From Galeopsis tetrahit (Eukaryota > Streptophyta > Magnoliopsida > Lamiales > Lamiaceae), in assembly GCA_963675135.1 (NCBI GenBank), contig OY776129.1, positions 49,674,141 through 49,738,140 of the forward strand: 64,000 bases of DNA. Direction: 5' to 3'. Numbering within the stretch: the stretch's first letter is position 1; each line of letters starts with the position of its first letter. The notes below the pieces were generated by a model that did no database searches, was not told the DNA's origin, and was given only the letters and a program-made list of their open reading frames with translations. Shown one piece after another: positions 53,922 to 64,000 of this stretch. The position numbers and the translations under genes were made by a program.

Positions 53922-56408
53922 TCAACCAATGGAAACACTTGACCTCTTGTGGGACCGGTCCAATTCCAAAGATAGGGCCTCCAGAACCTGCCACGTAGCA
54001 TCAGCTTCCAACATTGGAACATTGAATAGAAGGGCATTCCTAATCGATGGGTCCCACAGCTTCCTTTGTATTGAAGTCAGGTTGGTAGCTGCCACGTGCT
54101 CCAGAATTTTTCCTAGTTGGCCCACCGCCTTCTCCGCCACGGTTAGGGATATCTCCGCCCACGGCACGGCGGAGGGGAAGGGCAACCGGATACCGTCCGC
54201 TATGATCACCGGGACGCACCCAAGGGCTATCGACTCTACCAGTCTCGGACTCCATGGGGCCCACCCCAATGGGCACAAACAAAACGTTGACCGTACAATC
54301 TCTGACTGGTAACCCACGAACCTGTTCCGCCGCAGGTAGAACCGCCGATCGCTGCCGTATCTCCGCCATATCTCAGTGCGTACCCGCCTGCAGTAAAAGG
54401 AATCATATGTTATAAGAAATTTAAGGGAATCATAAGTTTTTTAATCCCATAGTACCCGATTTCCTTTTTTTTATTTTAAATTTAGTATCAATATTAAAAA
54501 AATTGTTAAATTTTGAATAATGAATGAATTGATTCCTACTTGCTGTAGAAACGGCCGCTGATATTCTTGGGGTGGAGTTCCATTTTACCCCTGAAGAAGG
54601 CGAAAATGTCACGGTGGACGGTGGCCGGAGATTTTTGAAGGGTGGCGCGTAGACTTTCCGGCGATATGTAAGGTGGAATGACCACGTTCTTGACATCCTG
54701 GCATGGATGATTGTGGTTCACTCCAAAAGTTTGCAAAATGATTGAATTTTTCAATAATTTAGGAACTCCATCTGCAATGGCTACGTCCTCCTACAATAAC
54801 ACATCACAACCAAAAATTGTAATTACGGACTATAGTTATTGATCCATGTCATATAATAGAAACACACTCCGTAAATTTGAGCTATGATTGAAACATACTA
54901 AATATTATCGAGATTATATAAATTGTGAATCAACATCTTTCATACTTATATTTTTAATTAATTATAAATTTTAGTTTCTCTACGTACTGATATTTTTAAA
55001 AATACACATATAATTACTAAATAATTATTTAATTTTTGAATGATTAGATTTTTTGTTTTTAAATAGCATAGACCTTCATATTCATAATGTATATGGATTC
55101 AGTTCAATGCACCTATGTTAAAAATTAATTGATTTTTAGTAAATGTTTTATCTTAATTTATGATTAAAATATTACCTCTATCTAAATATTTTAATTATTT
55201 CAAGTTTAAATTATAGAGTAATACAATTAATTTATGTTGAAAAAAAATGTAAAACTTAATAAAAGGTCAAAACTTTATAATATAATAAAAATATTCAAGT
55301 TCCTCCCAACTCCCAATATAAATGATAGACAAAAAATTGTGTGAAATGTTGTCGTATATTTCAAAATTTTAAATTGGACAATTTATTTTTTATTTTACAA
55401 ATTTTAAATGTTGTTAAATGTATTTTTTGAAAAACACTTTAAAAGTAATAATATTTAAATGAAAATTATAACGTTTTTAATAAAAATGACTAGCTACTTT
55501 TCACATAAATATTTTCAGTTTTATCTGAATTTAATTCCATCTCACCAAGATAATCAATCAGTCAAAATGAATTTAGGACAAAGAAAGCGATACTTGGGAT
55601 AAAAATTAAATCGCACACTAACCAGAGTGTGAAAGCAAGAACCAAAATCATGAGACGCCACGAAAACATGGTCGGCACCTTGGCTACGGTTCCAAAACGG
55701 AAATTCATCGGAAACGCGTTTGACGGCGGAGGCGATGAGAGTACGGGCGTGGCCAATTGCCGGGAAGCCATTAACGGCGCTGAAGTTGCAGGCAACGTAA
55801 ACAGGGACGAAGAAAAAGTCAGCTTGCCATGGCTCAAATGTTCTCACATCACTATTCATCAAAGCTCTATGAATAGCAACCTCCGATGCAAATAAATGGC
55901 TGCTACATCGCTCGTTTGATAGCCAATCGCTGTTGTACTTTGATGGCAATTCGTAAATGTACACCTTCATACCCTTGAACAATTCTGAAAAAATAATTCT
56001 TAAAGAAATTAAGGAATTTTTTTTTTTTTTTTTTGAAAGGAGAAATTAAGGAATTTTATATTCATGTAACATGTGAAATTGATCAATTTTTAAATTTATT
56101 ATTGCAATCGGTCAATTTCACATAGTACATGTTGCAATCGATTAATTTAGTTCAAACACATAATTTTAAGTACCGTTTGAGTTTCGGGCTTTGTGGAGAT
56201 GAGAAGAATGTTGGAAGAGCGCACGAGATGATTTATCATGGGAAAATATGGTGTTTGAAATAGAGGAGGTGGGCTTATTGGGAGTGATGAGAAAAGAGGA
56301 GAAAAAATAGAAGGATATGGAAAACCAGAGAATCCATTTGATGTATTTGGAAGGGAGCCCCTTTTCTTGATTTCTGTTGTTTCTTGCTCCATGCAAAAGC
56401 CTCCTCAT
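53922..56408 (-). CDS. FRA8: Glucuronoxylan glucuronosyltransferase-type GT47 enzyme (FRA8/IRX7-like)
   Basis: FRA8/IRX7 proteins are Golgi glycosyltransferases needed for glucuronoxylan synthesis (reducing-end sequence) in secondary walls. Four exons join in frame: 56408-56174, 55984-55623, 54790-54540 and 54387-53922, with GT-AG introns of 189, 832 and 152 bp, giving 437 residues (family about 440-450). A short basic N-terminus and one membrane anchor (residues 23-41, WILWFSISFYFFSSFL) mark a type II Golgi protein. The exostosin domain starts at GMKVYIYELP and shows RCSSHLFASEVAIHRAL, ADFFFVPVYVACNFS, SHDFGSCFHTL, NVVIPPYISPESL, FFRGKMELHPKNISGRFYSK, CLCPLGWAPWSPRLVES and GCVPVIIADGIRLPFPS. 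No lesion was found. I chose the ATG at 56408 as the first in-frame ATG. The symbol denotes the closest family, not proven orthology (the paralogue F8H is similar). Confidence 0.94.
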
Positions 56409-56460
56409 CTTTCTCTTTGTTTCGTCTCCGATGAACAACTCCGACAGTAACGGGCTCAGG

Positions 56461-56496
56461 TCAATTAACCACTGAAGATGAATTTGGGAGAGGCAT
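56461..56496 (-). CDS. Possible upstream ORF in the FRA8-like 5' leader
   Basis: On the minus strand an ATG at 56494-56496 opens a short frame (MPLPNSSSVVN) ending with TGA at 56461-56463, 52 bases before the chosen start of the FRA8-like gene. Whether it lies in the transcript is not known, but short upstream ORFs often lower translation of the main frame. Confidence 0.35.
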   Translation of the reverse strand: MPLPNSSSVVN

Positions 56497-56499
56497 GAA

Positions 56500-57484
56500 T
56501 GAAATTGAAAAGGAAGGAGGAGTTGTTGAGATGGTGTTTGTTGGACAATTGAAAATCAAGAAACAAGTATGGATTTGTTGGGAGATCGTTTTTGCTTCAA
56601 GAATAGAAAACGATAAAAGGGACTTTTCAATTTCTCATCATTTGAACTTGTGCAGTACACCATGTTATTGAATATTCAAAGAAGAGCTTTTATTTATTTG
56701 ATTGAGCTATTTCAAGACAAAAGTCACTCTGGTGATGAAGAGAAACACACCATTAATAATATTAGGATCTACGTGAATTTATTACATTCGAAATTTGAGA
56801 TATTTCCCATCTCATGTTTGATATTATGCATTACTATTATATATGATAAGATAGCAAATGATAAATTTATTCATCCTTCAAATTAAGAAAGTAAATTAGA
56901 GATATTGTAGTAGATTCAACTACGAAATCCTTGATCTACCCCAGTTAAGAAAAAAAAAAAAAAACCTTGACCAACCGGTAAAACTGATAATAATGAAATA
57001 AAGAAAAAGTATTAAGCATATGAAGTTGAGATTATAATTTATACCTAGAAAAGTGATGTAGATGTGATAAGATAAGATATCCAATGATAAATTTTCCCCT
57101 TGTACAAATTTTTAAAAAAATGAATTTTGTAGTAAATTAAGTTGTGGAATGCATGAGAAATCGTTCCATACTCAATTGAACATTTGTCAAAAAAAAATAT
57201 ATCTCAAACTTTATTGACACATTTTGTTAAATGGAAATAAAACTTCTTAATTACTTCTTAACTATTTTCCCAAACATCATAAAATTACAATTTATATCAT
57301 TAGTTTTATTCTCTTCAATTGACTATTATATCATTAAAATATATATATATATACTGAATAGAGAGTAGTATTATTTAAAGACAAAAACAAACCCAAGATA
57401 AAGGGAGATAATTCATGAATACATGTTTTATCCCCTGGCAAAAGAGCCCATAATTGATATACAATCGAAATATAAAAAGTCAAA
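56500..57484. other. Upstream region of the FRA8-like gene
   Basis: AT-rich sequence presumed to hold the promoter on the minus strand. The plus-strand frame at 56650-56886 has no recognisable domain. No other gene was seen. Confidence 0.5.
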
Positions 57485-57532
57485 GTATTGTATGTACTCA
57501 AGTACACCATGTACTTGAGTAGACTTTTACTA

Positions 57533-57584
57533 GTCAAATGTTGACTGTTGACCACCATTGACCGGTCAACGGTCAAACTTTGAC
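57533..57584. promoter_or_regulatory. Cluster of seven W-box cores
   Basis: TTGAC or its complement GTCAA occurs at 57533, 57541, 57548, 57558, 57565, 57572 and 57580, including the palindrome TTGACCGGTCAA. TTGAC is the core bound by WRKY factors. Function here is inferred only from density. Confidence 0.5.
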
Positions 57585-57639
57585 TTTTTTCTTTTTTTCG
57601 ATTTTTTTTTTCGATTTTTTTTTTTTTTTGAAAAAGTGT

Positions 57640-58066
57640 ATGTTATTATGACTAAAAAGTGTATCTTTGTTTTTTTTAATGAAAAGTGTATGTTACTATA
57701 TTGAAAAGTGCAACATTGTTTTTAATGAAAAATGTATGTTATTATAACTGAAAAGTGTATGATATTATAACTGAAAAGTGTATGTTATTATAACTGAACA
57801 GTGTATGATATTATAATTGAAAAGTGTAAGTTATATATTAATGAAAAGTGTATGTTATTATAACTGCAAAGTGTATGATCTATTAATGAAAAGTGTATGT
57901 TTATTTAATGAAAATTGTATGTTATTATAACTGCAAAGTGTATGATTTATTTAATGAAAAGTGTATGATATTATAACTAAAAAGTGTATGTTCTATTAAT
58001 GAAAAGTGTATTGTATTATAATTGAAAAGTGTATGATATTATAACTGAAAAGTGTATGCTAATGAT
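57640..58066. repeat. GAAAAGTGTATG minisatellite (locus 3)
   Basis: About 18 imperfect copies of TATTATAACTGAAAAGTG and TAATGAAAAGTGTATG run head to tail at 20-25 bp spacing. It is related to loci at 10.3, 11.8 and 62.4 kb. Confidence 0.88.
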
Positions 58067-58075
58067 ACACCTTTT

Positions 58076-58665
58076 GTTTATTTGTACTTGCACTTTCATA
58101 ATCTAGAAAAATTGGTGCTAAAATTTATTTTAAAAATTATTATTAATTTTACACGTTTTATTATTTTTTTACTCGCACTTTTAATACTATTAATTATATT
58201 ATTAGTAAGTGCAATTAATGATATTACTAGTACTTGTACTTTTTTTATAATGTATAAAAAAATAGTTGCTAAATTTTTTTAAAAAATTATTATTAATTTT
58301 ACAAATTTTATTATTTATTAATTGTACTTTTAATGTATAAAAAAACTGTTACTATTTTTTAAAAAAAATTGTTTATTTGTAGTTGCATTTTCATAATTTA
58401 GAAAAACTGGTGCTAAATTTTTTTTTTAAAATTATTATTAATTTTACACGTTTTATTATTTTTTTACTCGCACTTTTATTACTATTAATTATATTATTAG
58501 TAAGTGCAATTAATGATATTACTAATATTTGTACTTTTTTTATAATGTATAAAAAAATTGTTGCTAAATTTTTTTAAAAAAATTATTATTAATTTTACAA
58601 ATTTTATTATTTATTAATTGTACTTTTAATGTATAAAAAAACTGTTGCTTATTATTAATTTTACA
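58076..58665. repeat. Two-copy 295-bp direct repeat
   Basis: The segment starting TTTGTASTTGCAYTTTCATA at 58081 recurs at 58376. Both copies give the same odd hydrophobic frame (58052-58282 and 58383-58577), with few differences over their length. I treat that frame as chance translation of repeat DNA. Confidence 0.9.
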
Positions 58666-58794
58666 AATTTTATGTATAAAAAACTTTTATTAATATTAAT
58701 GATATACCAGTTATTAACTGTTGATTCGCTGCTAAAATAATAACTGTTGATTTTACAAATTGCTAAAATTAAATATCGAAAATTGTTGTTACAA

Positions 58795-58855
58795 GTGGGA
58801 TTTGAACCTAGGAAATGATGTTAACACAATCAAAGAACAACCACTAGACTACAAT
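58795..58855 (-). repeat. tRNA-like Pol III promoter pair, possible SINE head
   Basis: On the minus strand TAGTCTAGTGG (58841-58851) fits a tRNA A box, and GGTTCAAATCC (58798-58808) fits a B box at normal tRNA spacing. No proper acceptor stem or anticodon arm forms, so it is not a tRNA gene. It may be the head of a tRNA-derived SINE or a decayed tRNA pseudogene. Confidence 0.5.
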
Positions 58856-59450
58856 GAATTTTGTTAAATATTTTATTATTTATCCTATATATACATTATA
58901 TTTCCTATATAGCTGGACTCAAGTACACCGTGTACTTGAGTACACAACAGTCCTACCCATATAAAAATAATGGTAATCTAGCTATATCTTGTGCAGTCGT
59001 TTCATTTCGAGATATTATAAAATATTTCAATTAATTAAAAGATCAACCAATCGAGTTAATGAGTAAGATATCTTTATTTAAAATCATATCATAATCTATG
59101 GGACATTACACAATCACGCTCAGAATTTATCGTGTAAAGTGAAACACTAAGCAAGAAATATATGCAAACGACTTCCGAGAGCTTTCAATAATAGGAAAAT
59201 GGGATTTAAGTTGTTATTATCTCAGTTTGCACTTTCTGTTCTTAAAAGGTACACGTTCGATCACATCTTTGAATTTAAAAGTAACTAAATATAGTATATA
59301 TAAAGATATATATCATCATTAACTAATTTGGGATATTAAAGTTCAATTCAGTGGAAATCTGCATTAAAAAGGTTGTACAATTTTGAATTACATCTGTGTC
59401 TATTTGTATGTTTGTACAATTTAAAATACGAACATAGTTCAATAAACGTA

Positions 59451-59760
59451 CACTACAAAAAATACGAAAATTTGCAACTGTTGAAAAATCGTCGCAAATT
59501 GTGGCGGATATGGTTGAATATAAAAAGTCAATAGAATTTACGTCGTACTTGTATGTCAATGCAGTTTACGACAAAAAAATTAATTCATCTCAAATTTGCT
59601 ATATTTTTTTAATATATAATTTTTAAACAAAAGTTCAATTCGTCTCAAATTTGCAATGAATTTTGCGATAGTTCTTTTTAATTATTTTTTACAACGGATT
59701 TTACGATTTTTTAGCTACGAAAATATATTTTGTCTCAATTTTTCGACAATTTTTTAATAT
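59451..59760. mobile_element. CACTA-like left end, partial
   Basis: CACTACAAAAAATACGAAAA at 59451 is a CACTA-type terminus, followed by GTCGCAAATTG-type subterminal repeats and their complements. The matching right end was not found, so the right limit is a guess. Confidence 0.35.
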
Positions 59761-60014
59761 ATATATATCAAACCTTATTGGTGTTTATGAGTATATAAAC
59801 ACGCCTTTAACGATTCATAATGAAGTATACGGCATGATGACATTTTAAGACAAGACGGCCCAATATGATTTCACCTATGTTCCAATAAGTTACGCTCAAA
59901 CCAAATTAATTGATTCAATGTTTTTTTTTTTTTAAATCCGGGCCACTATCATATTGGACAATGAAATGGCCGTGGAAATTTTATTTTTAGTCCTATAAGT
60001 TTGAGATAATCCAA

Positions 60015-60209
60015 CACTACTAGAAAACTGGTTTTTAGTGACAACATCCTCTCACTATTGTTTTTCTAGCTAAAAATCTTTAGTGACAAGAATTTGAGAA
60101 TTAATGACAGGACCTCTCACTAAAAGTCAATTACCGTCATTAAATACTTTTAGCTACAGAAGCTATAATGACAGGAATTCTGTGACTAAAAGTCATTTTT
60201 CTTGTAGTG
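60015..60209. mobile_element. 195-bp non-autonomous CACTA element with 3-bp target duplication
   Basis: It starts CACTACTAGAAAACTGG and ends TTTTTCTTGTAGTG, with CAA on both sides (60012-60014 and 60210-60212), the 3-bp duplication typical of CACTA elements. Inside are repeated TTTTAGTGACA/TGTCATTA words. No coding capacity. Confidence 0.88.
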
Positions 60210-60212
60210 CAA

Positions 60213-62145
60213 AATAAATCCTTAAAGTTTTAACTTTATAAAATACGTCTTTTACTTTTCAATTTTAATCATTTTTTACATCAATTTTAATCTTTTATGT
60301 TTTAATCATTTACAAAATGCCACATGTCATGCCACATCACTCTCTTCTATATATATATATCAATAAAAAAAACTAATAACACCTCATAATACTCTATACA
60401 CACCCCATAATTTTAAATGCAAAAATAACTACATATAAAATGACTAAGTAACCCTTATATAAATAGAGATTAAAATAATTAACAATAATAACTTAAAACA
60501 ATCTGAAAAAAAGGTAATTAAAATTTAAAAGTAATTGAAAAAATTAACTAAATCTTTAAAAATAAACCATTTACATAAATTAATTATTTTTTTAAAAAAG
60601 AATCTTAGAAAATTAAATAGAATCTGAAATTAAAAAATAAATCATCAAAACAAAATTAAAATAAAAATATTGAAAAAATTCAATAAAACGTAAAGAAAAA
60701 AGTAAATTAAAAAAATCAATAAAAAGTAAGATTTCATTTTCTTAATATTTATTTTTGATTGAGTTGATTTTTCTTTATTTTTTCTTTTATTCAGTTTTTT
60801 TTTTAATTGAATCATTAATTTGTATTTTTAATTTAATTATTTTATAAATTTTATTTGATTTATTTAATATTTTTAGATTTTTCCATTCAAATATTTTTTA
60901 ATATTTTCAAATTTTATTTAGTTTCTCGTATTACTGAATTTTTTTAAATTAATTTTTAAAATTTATACATACTCGTTTTATTGATTTGGTTGAATTTTAA
61001 ATTATATTTTTTGTTTTTATTCCATTTGTATTTGTTTTGAGAGATAAAGGGTAAATATGAAAGAATTGGGGTGTGTTTAGTAATAAAAAATGATTTTTAA
61101 ATTTTAGTGGCGTGTGTATAACATTTTATGGATTGTTAGTAGCCTTACCCGAAAAAATGTATCTACTTCAAACTAATTGAATGGCTCGAATATGATTTCA
61201 TAAAATTCTATGTTTTGTACCGAAATGAACCTAGGCATCATTTTTTTTTTCATATTCAATTTTTGCCTCAACCATATATATTTAAAAAAAAATAGCTGTT
61301 TCTTTATTATTTTCTAATAATATACATGCACTGATGGGTCTAATGGTAAGGTAAGAGGAAAATAAGTCTTGATGGGACTAATTGTGTAACTGATTTTTTT
61401 TTTTTTTTTAAATGTACAATATTTTACTTTCAAAAGTGTAGAAAAGAGGTCCACTCGTTCAAGTATTGGTTAATTTTGGCCTATTTTTCTTTTTTACAAA
61501 ATCTAATAATAAATTAATTTTATTATAAATAAATAATAGTATTGTGGACATTGTTTGGTGCTCAAGATACAAGTAGATGATCATGGAGTGAATACGCCTT
61601 CTGAATGTATAGTTGTATACATTGTATAAATAATACTCCTTGTCTAGAATTTGAATACACCCGTATTATCTCTCATAAGCAAACTTGAAAACCTGATTAA
61701 CACCCGAGCAAGAAAAAAATGAACTTCCCACCAATTAACAACCAAAGCATCTGAAATTGAAGTAAACGAGTCGAAAATGGAGAGCTTTGTGAAATTTGAA
61801 CAAGAAATATAGATTTCAATAAGTTGCCACGTCATTATTGGAAGGGAGAGAGAGAGATGACAACTACATCCTTCTAAAGAAACATGATGTATTATACCTC
61901 GGTAAATTTGCTTACATCTTTTTATATATGTTTTTAAAAAAAATCATATTTTAATTATAAAAAATATATGTGAGATAACGAATAAAGAATATGGTCGGTA
62001 CATACTCAATCTTGTTAATAAAGTAAAAAAAAAATTCAAAAGTTAACTATTTAAATATAATAAACATATATTTTGTGAACCCAAAAATTGATTTGAGCAA
62101 AATTTTACAGGACGGAGGAGTATATTATTCATAGATTTAGTCTAG
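60213..62145. other. AT-rich intergenic sequence, nothing recognised
   Basis: No gene was found. The minus-strand frame at 61644-61835 lacks any domain. Confidence 0.6.
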
Positions 62146-62148
62146 TAT

Positions 62149-62275
62149 ACACTTGAGTCCTTGTACACCCTTATTCAATTTTTTTTATTATTATTATAAA
62201 AATATACACTTGAGTCCTTGTACACCCTAGTTCAATTTTTTTTTAATTATTATTATAAAAATAATTATATAATCT
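62149..62275. repeat. Two-copy repeat of a CACTTGAGTCCTTGTACACC unit
   Basis: TATACACTTGAGTCCTTGTA and CACCCT followed by a T-run and TTATTATTATAAAAAT occur twice, spaced about 60 bp. The CTTGAGT...GTACACC words recall the edges of the repeat at 57.5-58.9 kb. Confidence 0.8.
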
Positions 62276-62429
62276 ATAAAATAGCTCTTTTTATTTCTTC
62301 ATTTTATTTCATTTTTTACTTTTTTTTTGTTTCCTTTTATTTAATTTATTTTTATTTTTTTACCCTTTTTTTGTTTTTACTTAAAAATATACACATTCTC
62401 CATTTAAATTAAATTTTTAAAAAAAATTA

Positions 62430-62695
62430 TTCAATAAAAAGTGCAACACAAAATTACTAAAAACATGTAAATCGATATAACAAAAAAGTGCAACACCATA
62501 TTTACTAAAAATATAAGTTAGTATAACTAAAAGTTAAATATGATATTTCTGAAATGTGCAAGTCGGTATTACTGAAAAAGAACATTACAATATTAATGAA
62601 AAGTGTAAGTCAATAAGTGTAAGAGTCTATAACTGAAAAGTGAACAAATTTTTTTACTGAAAAGTGCAACACAATATTATTAAAAAGTGCAAGTC
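62430..62695. repeat. AAAAGTGCAACA minisatellite (locus 4)
   Basis: Imperfect repeats of AAAAGTGCAACACAATATTA and CTGAAAAGTG-like words, 8 or more copies. It follows the CTTGAGT...TACACC repeat, the same order as at 57.5-58.1 kb. Confidence 0.75.
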
Positions 62696-62795
62696 AAGCA
62701 TAGCAGACCAACCTTTATTCATAAGGGTTTTTTTTTTTTTTAAATCCCATAGTAACGTGGGGAAATTTTTGTGCAACAAAGTCTTATAAATTATA

Positions 62796-63001
62796 CTTCC
62801 TCTGTCCCCGAGTAAGTTTCCCACTTCTTTTTGTTGTTTTGATTAAGGAATATGATAAAATAATAGATGTAGTACAAGTGATGTGATGGAGAGAGAAAAA
62901 ATAATTAATTTATATGAGATGAAGTAGGATAAAATAATAGATAAAGTATAAGAGATGTGATTGAGAAAGAAAAAATAATATGCGAACTTAAGCGGAGGGA
63001 G
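62796..63001. mobile_element. Stowaway MITE with TA target duplication
   Basis: TA, then CTTCCTCTGTCCCCGAGTAA at the left; the imperfect inverse CTTAAGCGGAGGGAG then TA at the right (63002-63003). 206 bp, non-coding. Confidence 0.85.
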
Positions 63002-63117
63002 TACATTGAAGCAATTATTCCATCATTTTTTACATTAGTTGTGTAATCATCTTTTAAAAATATTGATTTCACATAAAATTTTATAAATTCTCGTGCATTC
63101 AACATGAACTAGATAGT

Positions 63118-63250
63118 ACTCCATCTGTCCCAGGATTTTATGCACACTTTGACAGGCACGGAAATTAAGAAAATAGAATAAAGTGATGTGTAAGGTAAAT
63201 AAATGAAGGGTATTATTGGCAGTGACGGATCCAGGATTTTGGATTCGGGG
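63118..63250. mobile_element. Stowaway-like MITE fragment
   Basis: CTCCATCTGTCCCAGGATTT after TA is a Stowaway-type left end. The right part is interrupted by TGACGGATCCAGGATTTTGG, a sequence common at plant retroelement edges. Incomplete. Confidence 0.4.
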
Positions 63251-63276
63251 GTACAAAAGATTATAAATACTCCATC

Positions 63277-63829
63277 CGTTCTATAACTGTTTGCACACTT
63301 TTCTTATTCGTTCGTCCCACAATTGTTTGCGCATTCCTTCATAAACCTCATTCTCACAATATTCACATATTTACACAAAATGTCATTACTTCGACACTCA
63401 TTTCAACCACTCTCTTTACTTTATTAATTTAACTTTACAATATTATCCCTCAACACTCCATTCATTACATTTTTTTCTTAAAAAGTGTGTCCATCTTGTG
63501 GTTCAAACACTTAGGGCATGTTTGTTTTGGGATGGGAAATCCGGATTTGGAATTTTGAAACTCCACCCCCGTTACAGTTTGGGATTTTGATTCAGGATTT
63601 CAAAATCCCACCATATAAAAGTCAACCCTATAAATACCTACAAACCCTATATAAATACCTATAAAACCTATAATCCTATACTATAAAGTTAAATTTTACC
63701 CTATATAAATCCCAAAACAAACACAAAATATAAAAAGTATTAGGATTTTGAAATCCACAAGATTTTGAAATCCGGATTTCAAAATCCTCAAAATCCCAAA
63801 ACAAACATGCCCTTATGGGAAGGAGGGAG
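63277..63829. mobile_element. Stowaway-type MITE split by a nested Tourist-type MITE
   Basis: TA (63275-63276) then CTCCATCCGTTCTATAACTG and TTTGCACAC; the inverse end lies at 63816-63829 (ATGGGAAGGAGGGAG) with TA at 63830-63831. The two halves join across the nested element at 63514-63812. Confidence 0.75.
63514..63812. mobile_element. PIF/Harbinger (Tourist-type) MITE with TTA target duplication
   Basis: The termini GGGCATGTTTGTTTTGGGAT and the inverse ATCCCAAAACAAACATGCCC are perfect, flanked by TTA (63511-63513 and 63813-63815). Subterminal AAATCCGGATTT palindromes and AAAATCCCA words fill the interior. 299 bp. Confidence 0.93.
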
Positions 63830-64000
63830 TAGTATATTACTATTAAACAATTAAAATTCATACAACTCGATCAAACAAAAGAAAAAAAAAACACATAACA
63901 AAACATGCAAATCAAACTATAAATACAATACAACTGATATTTTTACATTAAAATTGGGGTACAATATTTTTATAAAGGGTATATTAGTAGGGAAATTTCA

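Larger units (their letters stand above)
57493..58947. repeat. Compound repeat bounded by CTCAAGTACACCRTGTACTTGAG
   Basis: Near-palindromic copies of ACTCAAGTACACC / TGTACTTGAGTA stand at both edges (57497-57522 and 58919-58943). Between them lie a W-box cluster, a GAAAAGTGTATG minisatellite, a 295-bp direct duplication and a tRNA-like box pair. The layout suggests one mobile or amplified unit of unknown class. No target duplication is evident. Confidence 0.45.

Noticed and set aside
53929..54312. 127-codon plus-strand frame opposite FRA8 exon 4
   Set aside because: It is the antisense shadow of a well-supported exon.
58052..58577. Two similar hydrophobic frames of 64-76 codons
   Set aside because: They are the two copies of a 295-bp repeat; similarity reflects DNA duplication, and AT-rich DNA gives Ile/Leu/Phe by default.

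Overview
The window is nuclear DNA of a flowering plant, almost certainly a eudicot (an asterid would fit, but nothing in the sequence settles it). It is AT-rich, has introns with plant-type splice sites, carries two plant cell-wall genes and a plant-type tRNA-Leu, and is otherwise filled with plant transposons. Only three host genes are well supported: a tRNA-Leu(AAG) at 10.8 kb, an XTH gene (xyloglucan endotransglucosylase/hydrolase, group III type) at 44.2-46.0 kb that is interrupted by a 200-N assembly gap, and a complete four-exon GT47 exostosin-family gene of the FRA8/IRX7 type (glucuronoxylan synthesis) on the minus strand at 53.9-56.4 kb.

Layout. 1-7.66 kb: a decayed minus-strand Ty1-copia element of Sirevirus-like build (long LTR, iMet-type primer site, pol remnants, extra acidic ORF after pol, several GGGGGAGA tracts). 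7.7-12.7 kb: AT-rich intergenic DNA with the tRNA gene and two tandem-repeat arrays. 12.7-14.3 kb: a 5'-truncated LINE. 14.6-18.0 kb: a pile-up of three non-autonomous TIR transposons, two of them with clean 9-10 bp target duplications (Mutator type). 21.03-27.43 kb: a full-length LINE (plus strand) with a 17-bp target duplication, ORF1 and an ORF2 broken only by three in-frame stops. 31.13-36.91 kb: a complete Ty1-copia element (minus strand) with two 800-bp LTRs differing at 8 positions and a perfect 5-bp target duplication. 37.31-43.53 kb: a second full-length but more decayed LINE (minus strand) of a different lineage (RRM-type ORF1, no RNase H). 46.8-52.7 kb: relatives of the 14.6-18 kb elements plus a 655-bp tandem array (3.2 copies). 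56.5-64 kb: intergenic DNA with minisatellites, a tRNA-like Pol III promoter pair, a tiny CACTA element, and nested Stowaway/Tourist-type MITEs.

The two protein genes both act on hemicellulose: the XTH in the wall on xyloglucan, the FRA8-like enzyme in the Golgi on glucuronoxylan. They lie about 8 kb apart, tail to tail. No new gene system is evident. The more unusual signals are structural: a tandem array that copied the 3' end of the tRNA gene, a minisatellite motif dispersed at four loci, a roughly 375-bp hairpin inside a Mutator-type element, LTR differences confined to one third of the LTR, and a W-box cluster at a repeat boundary about 1.1 kb upstream of the FRA8-like gene.
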